From an uncultured Pedobacter sp. (GTDB taxonomy: Bacteria > Bacteroidota > Bacteroidia > Sphingobacteriales > Sphingobacteriaceae), in assembly GCA_946478755.1 (NCBI GenBank), contig CAMLDJ010000154.1:1-12436 (forward strand): 12,436 nt of DNA. Reading direction: 5' to 3'. Made by a program: the position numbers and the translations under genes. The notes beneath the pieces were generated by a model. The model was not told the origin of the DNA. It was given only the letters and a program-made list of their open reading frames with translations, and did no database searches. Positions 6,639 through 12,436 of the stretch are shown here, piece after piece; within the stretch, counting starts at the first letter, position 1, and the number at the start of each line of letters is the position of its first letter.

Positions 6639-7213
6639 AGCAGAAAAACCGTCATTCCTTTCGGTCCATGTGCACCGAGCACCAGTGATTGTTCTATATC
6701 AGCTGTCTTGGACGGGCCTGCAATAAAACTTCCAAAGCCATAATCGGCAGTGCCTATTTTTACATAGGCATCGTGCATGGTTTGTATAATGTCTTTTTTG
6801 CTCAACACCACCGCCAGTTGCTGGCAAATGAATGGAACGGCACGTTGATGCATTAAATCTTCAGTGATCCATAAAGCGGCATTTTCGGCAACGCCAAAAT
6901 GGGCAGTGATCACTGCAAGGTCTACATCAGCGTAAGTATGCGGGTCCTGCTTTTCCCAACCTTGTTCTGACACATCGGCCAGTTGCGGTAAAGTGGAAAC
7001 AATACGCTGTCCTGGAAAATGTTCGAGGATGTAACTTTGCACCTCCCGGTAACCTGGAACTTCGATGCATGAGCCCCCTATATTCGTCAGCACAGTTGCA
7101 AAAGCTTCAACAGGATTTGCAGCTGGAAATACGGTTGTCAGATCGGATGGTAGGGGCTGGGCATCTGGCTGATTGGCCAGCACTTTTGCTAATATCTGTT
7201 CTCTGCTAGTCAT
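6632..7213 (-). CDS. lutC: LutC, LUD-domain subunit of the L-lactate oxidation complex
   Basis: A 193-residue cytoplasmic protein made up of one LUD domain (formerly DUF162). Together with LutA and LutB it oxidises L-lactate to pyruvate. Family marks are DVDLAVITAHFGVAENAALW in the middle and a C-terminal stretch containing AGPSKTADIEQ and LGAHGPKGMTVFLLD. I chose the ATG at 7213 (MTSREQIL). It overlaps the lutB stop by 8 bp in ATGACTAG, a usual coupled arrangement, whereas the upstream ATG at 7243 would add ten atypical residues overlapping lutB. It is shorter than B. subtilis LutC (about 240), as is usual for E. coli YkgG-like forms. Confidence 0.9.
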   Translation of the reverse strand: MTSREQILAKVLANQPDAQPLPSDLTTVFPAANPVEAFATVLTNIGGSCIEVPGYREVQSYILEHFPGQRIVSTLPQLADVSEQGWEKQDPHTYADVDLAVITAHFGVAENAALWITEDLMHQRAVPFICQQLAVVLSKKDIIQTMHDAYVKIGTADYGFGSFIAGPSKTADIEQSLVLGAHGPKGMTVFLLD

Positions 7214-8585
7214 TCTTTTTATTTTTTTTAAACCATTCTCCAAATGATTCTTTAGGTACCTCAGGCATTTCGCGGTGCTGGTACCACAAGTTCAGTTTGT
7301 TGTTTACCGTAAATGGTGCATGCTTCATAAACCAACGGCCAGTCTTTCCTGCATTTCTATAATTAAAGGAGCTGGATAAGGTAAAGGCCATGGCCTTCAT
7401 TGCAATTTTCTTTTTAGGGTCAGCATAGCCTTCTTTAACGATGACCTGCCGCCATTTGTAAAGTTGTTCGTGGATGTTGATCTTAACCGGGCATACATTA
7501 CTGCAGGAGCCACATAGCGTAGAGGCAAAAGGCAGATCTGCATTAGCCTTCATATCCAGGTTAGGCGCAAGAATAGAGCCTATCGGACCAGCAACAGCAG
7601 TATGATAACTGTGCCCGCCACTTCTCCGGTAAACCGGACAGGTGTTCATACAGGCCGCACAGCGGATACATTTCAACGAATTGCGGAAATCAGGACGACT
7701 TAACTGAGTGGTTCTTCCATTGTCAACCAGTACGATGTGCATCTCCTGGCCAGGTCTTGGCTTTTTAAAATGACTGGAATAGGTGGTAATTGGTTGTCCT
7801 GTCGCACTTCTGGTAAGCAGTCTTAAAAATACACCGAGATTTCTGCGTTTAGGAACGATTTTTTCTATTCCCATGCAAGCGATGTGTACATCCGCCAGAT
7901 GTGCGCCCATATCTGCATTTCCCTCATTGGTGCAAACCACAAATTCACCCGTTTCAGCAACGGCAAAATTTACACCTGTAATAGCAGCCTTCCGCGTCAA
8001 AAATGTTTCGCGAAGATGTTCCCGGGCGGCAGCAGTTAAAAACACAGGGTCGGCCATGCCCTCGGGCGTGCCCAGGTGTTCATGAAACAATTCGCCGATT
8101 TCTTCTTTCTTTTTATGGATACACGGGAGCACAATATGGCTTGGAGGTTCCTGGGCCAGCTGTACGATCCTTTCACCCAGATCGGTGTCTATTACGTCGA
8201 TCTTATTTTCCTTAAGATACTCATTTAAATGGCACTCTTCCGTAAGCATGGATTTGCTTTTGATCAGTCGGTCGACCTGATGCCGCTTCAATATCGAATG
8301 TACAATCTCGTTATGTTCGGCTGCATCCGCTGCCCAGTGCACGGTAACACCATTCTTCTTCGCCTGCTCCTCGAATTCCACTAAGTAATTGTGGAGATTG
8401 GAAAGCACATTGTTCTTAATCAGAGAAGCTGCTTCTCTTAATGATTCCCATTCGGGTAAGTTGTGAGCAGCCTTATCGCGCTTCGCACGAACAAACCATA
8501 AAGTTTCGTCGTGCCAGTTTACCCTTGCTTCATCCTTATTAAATATTTCTGATAAAGCGGAGTGATCTTTTGTTCCTGAACTCAT
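7206..8585 (-). CDS. lutB: LutB, iron-sulfur/LUD subunit of the L-lactate oxidation complex
   Basis: A 459-residue cytoplasmic protein with an N-terminal LUD domain (about 60-290; ETGEFVVCTNEGNADM around 211-226 is typical) followed by a ferredoxin-like segment. Cysteines are at 306, 309, 312 and 316 in CIRCAACMNTCP, and at 358, 361 and 365 in CGSCSNVCP, for two [4Fe-4S] clusters that pass electrons from lactate. RRSGGHSYH directly after the first cluster is also a family hallmark. The length matches YkgF/LutB (about 475). The gene is 31 bp after lutA and overlaps lutC by 8 bp, so the three form one operon. All key cysteines are present, so it should be functional. Confidence 0.93.
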   Translation of the reverse strand: MSSGTKDHSALSEIFNKDEARVNWHDETLWFVRAKRDKAAHNLPEWESLREAASLIKNNVLSNLHNYLVEFEEQAKKNGVTVHWAADAAEHNEIVHSILKRHQVDRLIKSKSMLTEECHLNEYLKENKIDVIDTDLGERIVQLAQEPPSHIVLPCIHKKKEEIGELFHEHLGTPEGMADPVFLTAAAREHLRETFLTRKAAITGVNFAVAETGEFVVCTNEGNADMGAHLADVHIACMGIEKIVPKRRNLGVFLRLLTRSATGQPITTYSSHFKKPRPGQEMHIVLVDNGRTTQLSRPDFRNSLKCIRCAACMNTCPVYRRSGGHSYHTAVAGPIGSILAPNLDMKANADLPFASTLCGSCSNVCPVKINIHEQLYKWRQVIVKEGYADPKKKIAMKAMAFTLSSSFNYRNAGKTGRWFMKHAPFTVNNKLNLWYQHREMPEVPKESFGEWFKKNKKND

Positions 8586-8616
8586 GTCTCTTTATTGCTG
8601 TACTTTAAAGTTTAAA

Positions 8617-9351
8617 CTATTGAGCATTTAATATTTCTGCAATATGCAGCACCTTCACCTGGCTGTTTTGCCTGCGCAGAATCCCCTCCATATGCATTAA
8701 GCAGGACATATCTGCGGCGGTGATGTATTCAGCACCATGGTTCAAATGATCTGCCACACGGTCCTTACCCATCTTTACAGAGACGGCTTCTTCCGCAACA
8801 CAGAACGTTCCGCCAAAGCCACAGCATTCATCGGGCCGGCTCAATTCAACCAGTTCCAGACCCTCCACCATTTTTAGCAAATGTAAGGGCTTAGAAAAGG
8901 GCGCATCAACCAGCTCGCTCATCTGGGCAAGCATTAAACCACGCTGACCATGGCAGCTTTGATGCACACCAACTTTATGGGGAAAACGGGCCGATAGTTT
9001 TTCAACCTTAAGCACGTCGGTTAAGAATTCTGTTAATTCGTAGACCTTTTTTCTGATGCTTAATGCCTTATCTTCTTCATTTGGCGAATGCAGGTGATCT
9101 TTGATATGAAGTACACAGCTTCCGGAAGGTGAAACGATATAATCAAATTCGGCAAAGTTGTCAATGAACAGATCGTTACAGCCCTGTGTCAAATGTTCAA
9201 AACCTGAATTGGCCATGGGTTGCCCGCAGCAGGTTTGGTTGACAGGATATTTTACTGTTATGCCAAGCTTGCTTAATAAATTTAAAGTTGCAATGGCAGC
9301 GTTCGGATAAAACTGGTCGATATAACAAGGTATAAATAGGCCTACGGTCAT
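8617..9351 (-). CDS. lutA: LutA, cysteine-rich CCG-domain subunit of the L-lactate oxidation complex
   Basis: A 244-residue cytoplasmic protein beginning FIPCYIDQFYP, characteristic of LutA/YkgE. Two CCG cysteine-rich domains, related to the heterodisulfide-reductase and glycolate-oxidase GlcF type, are visible. One has CCGQPMANSG at 41-50 with SGSC at 76-79; the other has CCGFGGTFCV at 176-185 with SCHGQRG at 132-138. The length is normal (about 240). It is first in lutABC. Upstream is the divergent lacI gene with a palindromic operator, so lactate oxidation here is probably under that LacI protein rather than LutR. An alternative role in oxidising another 2-hydroxy acid is possible, but there is no direct sign of it. 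Confidence 0.93.
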   Translation of the reverse strand: MTVGLFIPCYIDQFYPNAAIATLNLLSKLGITVKYPVNQTCCGQPMANSGFEHLTQGCNDLFIDNFAEFDYIVSPSGSCVLHIKDHLHSPNEEDKALSIRKKVYELTEFLTDVLKVEKLSARFPHKVGVHQSCHGQRGLMLAQMSELVDAPFSKPLHLLKMVEGLELVELSRPDECCGFGGTFCVAEEAVSVKMGKDRVADHLNHGAEYITAADMSCLMHMEGILRRQNSQVKVLHIAEILNAQ

Positions 9352-9439
9352 GAATATAGGGTTTTGCGGTTAAAGATAGCATTAAAAAATAATCGGACCA
9401 TCCTGTGCTGTCATACCTGGGACACAATATTGAAAAATA

Positions 9440-9453
9440 TGAAAACGTTTTCA
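9440..9453. promoter_or_regulatory. LacI-family operator, 14-bp perfect palindrome
   Basis: TGAAAACGTTTTCA is fully symmetrical with a central CG step, the typical layout of LacI/GalR-family operators. It lies 88 bp before the lutA start and 43 bp before the chosen lacI ATG, in the only space between these divergent genes. It therefore probably serves autoregulation of lacI-kduI and control of lutABC together. Confidence 0.75.
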
Positions 9454-9479
9454 GGTAACTAAAAAAAATGTTAGCTTGC

Positions 9480-9511
9480 CAAATATTTATTGCTTTATGG
9501 CTACAGGCAAA
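9480..9511 (-). promoter_or_regulatory. Weak candidate promoter of lutABC
   Basis: On the minus strand TTTG (9511-9508) is followed after 20 bp by AATATTTG (9487-9480), which has one mismatch to TAnnTTTG. It overlaps the first codons of lacI. The start point would fall near 9473, placing the LacI-type operator about 20-33 bp downstream of it, a sensible repressor position. The single mismatch and overlap with coding sequence keep confidence low. Confidence 0.3.
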
Positions 9512-10543
9512 AAGAACTATCAGCATACCATACTTGATATTGCGGAAGCATTGAAGCTTTCTCCTGCAACCATTTCCCGGGCTTTAAATAACCATCCTTA
9601 TGTGAAGGAAAAAACGAGGAGCGATGTGGTGGAAATGGCTGCCAAGCTGGGTTACCGCCGAAATCAAATGGCTTCCGGCTTGAGGAGCAACAGAACGCGT
9701 ACCGTGGGACTCATTATCCCAAGGGTGTCCATGTTCTTTCATGCAGAGGTGATCACAACCATTCAAAATGATTTGCATAAACATGGCTATAGTTTGATCA
9801 TTTGCCAGTCGAACGATTCCGTAAGCATGGAAAGGGAACTGGCCGATACCTTGTACTCGTCGAGGGTAGACGCGCTGATTGCAGCCTGTACTTTACAAAC
9901 TGTTGACTTCAGCCATTTTGATCAGTTTTTAGCGCATGGCACACCAGTAATATTTTACGATAGGGTTCCCGTACAGGAGTACAAAGCCACCCTAATTAAA
10001 GGTGACGACTTCAGGGGCGCTTATCTCGCTACCAGTCACCTTATTGATGCAGGCTGTAAAAGAATTGCCCATATTTCTGGACCTTTAACTTCCAACCTCT
10101 ATCAGGATCGGGCAGCAGGGTTTTTAAAAGCGATGGAAACACATCAGCTCCCTGTTAAGGAAGAATGGATGTTTCATCAGGAGCTTAGCCGCGGCAATGC
10201 CCTTGTTGCCATGCAGCAGCTATTCGAAACCACTATAGTGCCTGACGGTTTATTCGCGGACAATGACACGAGCGCCATCGCTGCGATTGAGTACGCTAAA
10301 GAAAAGGGGATAGCCATACCGGAAACACTGAAAATTGCCGGCTATTCTAACGACCCACGAACCGCTATCATCACGCCTGCCGTTACTTCAGTTGAGCAAT
10401 TTCCAAACCTGGTAGGGAAAAGGATTGTTGAAACCCTGGTTGAGCTGTTGAATAGTGATGCAGAAGGACCGGTATATCAGGTTGAACCAGTGATCATTCC
10501 TGTTGAATTGATCATCAGGAAGTCGACCAGTAAAATTAATTAG
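9497..10543 (+). CDS. LacI/GalR-family transcriptional regulator
   Basis: A 348-residue regulator. The helix-turn-helix is at about residues 11-31 (TILDIAEALKLSPATISRAL), followed by the hinge helix NQMASGLRS at about 57-65. A periplasmic-binding-like effector domain runs from TRTVGLIIP to the end, with FYDRVP, HISGP and a SVEQFP stretch typical of the family. I chose the ATG at 9497 because the sequence from there has the normal family N-terminus; an in-frame TTG at 9476 would add seven residues. The sugar effector cannot be read from sequence. Its position directly before kduI suggests a keto-deoxy-uronate such as KDG (KdgR-like role), which is inference. It is probably co-transcribed with kduI (49-bp gap) and represses its own promoter through the adjacent operator. 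Confidence 0.92.
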   Translation: MATGKKNYQHTILDIAEALKLSPATISRALNNHPYVKEKTRSDVVEMAAKLGYRRNQMASGLRSNRTRTVGLIIPRVSMFFHAEVITTIQNDLHKHGYSLIICQSNDSVSMERELADTLYSSRVDALIAACTLQTVDFSHFDQFLAHGTPVIFYDRVPVQEYKATLIKGDDFRGAYLATSHLIDAGCKRIAHISGPLTSNLYQDRAAGFLKAMETHQLPVKEEWMFHQELSRGNALVAMQQLFETTIVPDGLFADNDTSAIAAIEYAKEKGIAIPETLKIAGYSNDPRTAIITPAVTSVEQFPNLVGKRIVETLVELLNSDAEGPVYQVEPVIIPVELIIRKSTSKIN

Positions 10544-10555
10544 TAAAACACAATA

Positions 10556-10570
10556 ACACCCCTGGGGTGT
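10556..10570. other. GC-rich 15-bp palindrome between lacI and kduI
   Basis: ACACCCC and GGGGTGT flank a central T in an otherwise AT-rich 49-bp gap, ending 22 bp before the kduI ATG. No T-run follows, so it is not an ordinary terminator. It could be a protein site, or a short hairpin that affects kduI translation or transcript processing. The AAATAAAAATAAAACA leader after it looks like a normal Bacteroidota translation start region. Confidence 0.5.
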
Positions 10571-10592
10571 AGGAATAAATAAAAATAAAACA

Positions 10593-11435
10593 ATGAAAAC
10601 ATCTTTTGAAAGCCGCTATGCAGTTAGTCCGGGTGAAGCAAAGCAATTTGATACTGCTGCTTTGCGCAAGAATTTTTTAATGGAAAGCTTATTTGAAGCG
10701 GATACCGTTAAACTGACCTTATCTCACTTCGACCGTTACGTTACCGGAGGGGTAATGCCGGTAAATGAGGCTGTAGAGTTGTCGAACCCTGAAAACTTAA
10801 AAGCTGCTTATTTTCTGGAAAGAAGAGAACTGGGTATTATCAACGTGGGTGCTAAAGGTAAAGTTGTGGCTGATGGCGTAAGCTACGAGCTTGAATTTAA
10901 AGAAGCGCTATACCTGGGTAAAGGTACAAAAGCGGTGAGCTTTGCATCTGCAGATCAACATAACCCGGCAAAGTTCTATATCAATTCCGCACCTGCACAT
11001 CATACTTATCCCAATAAGAAAGTATCCAAAGCTGATGCTGAAATCGTAGAGCTGGGCACTCCCGAAACTGCGAACCATCGCGTGATCAATAAATTGTTGG
11101 TAAACAGTGTACTCCCTACCTGTCAGCTGCAAATGGGTATGACTGAACTGAAAAGCGGAAGCGTTTGGAATACCATGCCCGCGCATACGCACGATAGAAG
11201 AATGGAAGTATATTTCTATTTTGAAGTGCCACAGGGACAAAGTGTTTGTCATTTTATGGGTGAACCTCAGGAAACCAGGCACATCTGGATGCAAAATGAA
11301 CAGGCCGTGATTTCTCCAAACTGGTCTATTCACTCCGGTGCCGGCACCAGCAACTATACCTTTATTTGGGGGATGGCAGGAGAAAACCTTGATTATGGTG
11401 ACATGGACCACTGCGCAATTAACGATTTGAAATAA
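10593..11435 (+). CDS. kduI: KduI, 5-keto-4-deoxyuronate isomerase (4-deoxy-L-threo-5-hexosulose-uronate ketol-isomerase)
   Basis: A complete 280-residue cytoplasmic cupin-fold enzyme. It isomerises 5-keto-4-deoxyuronate (DKI/DEH) to 3-deoxy-D-glycero-2,5-hexodiulosonate, the step before reduction to KDG. Zinc ligands are visible as His198, His200 and Glu205 in [15 protein letters not shown], and His247 in [10 protein letters not shown]. They match His196, His198, Glu203 and His245 of the E. coli enzyme with a constant shift of two. The closing [12 protein letters not shown] is also typical. It follows lacI in a probable operon and is 14 bp before the DUF4861 gene. It is best known from pectin degradation, so its place in a locus with an alginate lyase is notable. 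Its normal partner KduD is not in the window, although it could lie beyond the right edge. Confidence 0.95.
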   Translation: MKTSFESRYAVSPGEAKQFDTAALRKNFLMESLFEADTVKLTLSHFDRYVTGGVMPVNEAVELSNPENLKAAYFLERRELGIINVGAKGKVVADGVSYELEFKEALYLGKGTKAVSFASADQHNPAKFYINSAPAHHTYPNKKVSKADAEIVELGTPETANHRVINKLLVNSVLPTCQLQMGMTELKSGSVWNTMPAHTHDRRMEVYFYFEVPQGQSVCHFMGEPQETRHIWMQNEQAVISPNWSIHSGAGTSNYTFIWGMAGENLDYGDMDHCAINDLK

Positions 11436-11449
11436 TCTTTGAACCCTAC

Positions 11450-12436
11450 ATGATGAAGAAATTAACTTGTTTTTTGTTGTTGTTGTCGGGTTTCTATTGC
11501 CCGGTAATGGCGCAAACCAAAGCGACGATCACGATAACTAACCCTGCAAAGTCAGACCGAACAGACCTGATCGTTCCGGTCAGCTGGAGCACTATTACCG
11601 CCAAATATCCACGTATCGATACGGCTGGTTTTAAAGTGCTGAATTCCCTGACAAAAAAGGAAATACCCTTTCAGCTCGAACGCCATGGGCAAACGAATGT
11701 TCAAAACCTCTTGCTACAGGTTAGCCTGAAAGCAAATGGTAGTGCTAAGTTTTTGATTGTACCCGGTAAGCCTGCCGCTGTGGTTAAAAAGACCTATGGC
11801 CGCTATGTGCCTGAGCGCTATGATGACTTTGCATGGGAAAATGATAAGGTCGCTTTCCGGATGTATGGAAAATCTCTGGAAGGCAGAAAAGACAATGCCT
11901 ATGGAACGGACGTATGGGTGAAAAAGACTAGCAAACTGGTCATCAATGACTGGTACAAAACCGGTGATTATCATACCAACCATGGCGATGGAATGGATTA
12001 TTATAGTGTAGGCCTGACCTTGGGTGCCGGTGATATTGCTCCATTTGTAAAGGATTCTGTGGTTTTTTCTAAGAATTATCATCATTGGAAAGTGCTGGAC
12101 AACGGACCGTTAAGAACTACGTTCGAATTGGGCTATGATGCCTGGAATGTAGAAGGAAAACCTGTAAAGGTGACCAAAACCATCTCCCTGGATGCGGGTT
12201 CGCATATGAACAGGGTGGAGGTGGTGTATACTTATAGCGGGGATACATTGCCGGTTGTAGTGGGCATCGTGAAGAGAACAGAGCCAGGAACAATTTTGAT
12301 GGATGAACAGCAGGGCATTTTAGGCTATTGGGAGCCGCAGCATGGTATGGATGGGATTACAGGAGTTGCTACGATTGTAACCGGAGAAAAACTGGCTATG
12401 GATATGGATAGGACGCATTTACTCACCCATACCGTA
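11450..12436 (+). CDS. Secreted DUF4861-family protein, C-terminus beyond window
   Basis: This frame is open from the ATG at 11450 (a second in-frame ATG follows at 11453) to the right edge, 329 codons without a stop. The first ~22 residues form a signal peptide (KKLTCFLLLLSGFYCPVMA, cut before QTK), so the protein is exported. I recognise it as DUF4861-like from the opening TITNPAKSDRTDLIVPV, the GRYVPERYDDFAWENDKVAFRMYG segment, GMDYYSVGLTLGAGDIAP, and YHHWKVLDNGPLRTTFELGY. Members often sit next to kduI/kduD in Bacteroidota, as far as I recall, but I know of no established reaction. The beta-rich, Trp/Tyr-rich sequence would suit a carbohydrate-binding or carbohydrate-active beta-sandwich; this is inference. 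It is 14 bp after kduI and so surely in the same operon. An intact family member would be about 400 residues, so some 60-90 are missing here. Confidence 0.8.
   Translation, partial: MMKKLTCFLLLLSGFYCPVMAQTKATITITNPAKSDRTDLIVPVSWSTITAKYPRIDTAGFKVLNSLTKKEIPFQLERHGQTNVQNLLLQVSLKANGSAKFLIVPGKPAAVVKKTYGRYVPERYDDFAWENDKVAFRMYGKSLEGRKDNAYGTDVWVKKTSKLVINDWYKTGDYHTNHGDGMDYYSVGLTLGAGDIAPFVKDSVVFSKNYHHWKVLDNGPLRTTFELGYDAWNVEGKPVKVTKTISLDAGSHMNRVEVVYTYSGDTLPVVVGIVKRTEPGTILMDEQQGILGYWEPQHGMDGITGVATIVTGEKLAMDMDRTHLLTHTV

Noticed and set aside
7206..7243. Upstream lutC start at 7243
   Set aside because: It would overlap lutB by 38 bp and add a lysine-rich stretch not typical of LutC; the ATG at 7213 gives the usual short coupled overlap.
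10908..11411. 167-codon minus-strand frame
   Set aside because: It lies wholly antisense to kduI, whose zinc ligands and length are intact; it is a shadow frame.
11714..12085. 123-codon minus-strand frame
   Set aside because: Antisense to the DUF4861 gene, which has a signal peptide and family motifs in the plus frame.
1..12436. CRISPR arrays, tRNA/rRNA genes, insertion sequences, phage or defence genes
   Set aside because: No spaced direct repeats, no tRNA-like cloverleaf, no transposase or integrase motif, and no broken genes were seen in the window.

Overview
The window most likely comes from a Bacteroidota genome of the Pedobacter/Sphingobacteriaceae type. The evidence is moderate GC content, weak Shine-Dalgarno signals with A-rich leaders, at least one clear Bacteroidota-style promoter (TTTG, 19 bp, TAnnTTTG), and signal peptides ending in LLAQ, IAQ or MAQ. 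The genus is an inference. The window is an accessory carbohydrate locus for an unsaturated-uronate-yielding polysaccharide, most likely alginate, because it carries a PL17-type oligoalginate lyase with the family's active-site motifs.

Layout: the left block is entirely on the minus strand. In transcription order it runs from a YiaK/DlgD-type 2,3-diketo-acid reductase (5074-4091), to a FadR-type GntR regulator (4023-3286), PL17 oligoalginate lyase (3249-1114), a KdgF-type cupin (1107-754), and a secreted alpha/beta-hydrolase cut by the left edge (585 to <1). The GntR gene has a near-perfect promoter, and its -7 box lies inside a 39-bp palindrome made of two tandem TTGGTTnACCAA operators. Fragments of the same motif recur at the reductase promoter and in the leader of the divergent MFS transporter gene (5335-6630). 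These three units may form one regulon.

The middle block is lutABC (9351-6632, minus strand), the three-subunit iron-sulfur L-lactate oxidation complex. It converges on the MFS gene with one base between the two stop codons. The right block is on the plus strand: a LacI-family regulator (9497-10543), kduI (10593-11435), and a secreted DUF4861 protein cut by the right edge (11450 to >12436). A perfect 14-bp LacI-type operator, TGAAAACGTTTTCA, lies in the lutA/lacI divergent region.

Working model: outside the cytoplasm, the esterase could strip acyl groups and PL17 could release unsaturated uronate monomers. The MFS carrier would import an acidic product. KdgF would open the unsaturated ring to the linear keto-uronate (DEH), and KduI would isomerise this to the 2,5-diketo acid. 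A reductase would then make KDG. Neither the usual SDR reductases (KduD, DehR) nor KDG kinase, KDPG aldolase or SusC/SusD are in the window, so the YiaK-like enzyme is the only visible reductase candidate. LutABC would feed lactate, or possibly another small 2-hydroxy acid, into pyruvate. The functional links are inference; the family assignments rest on visible motifs.
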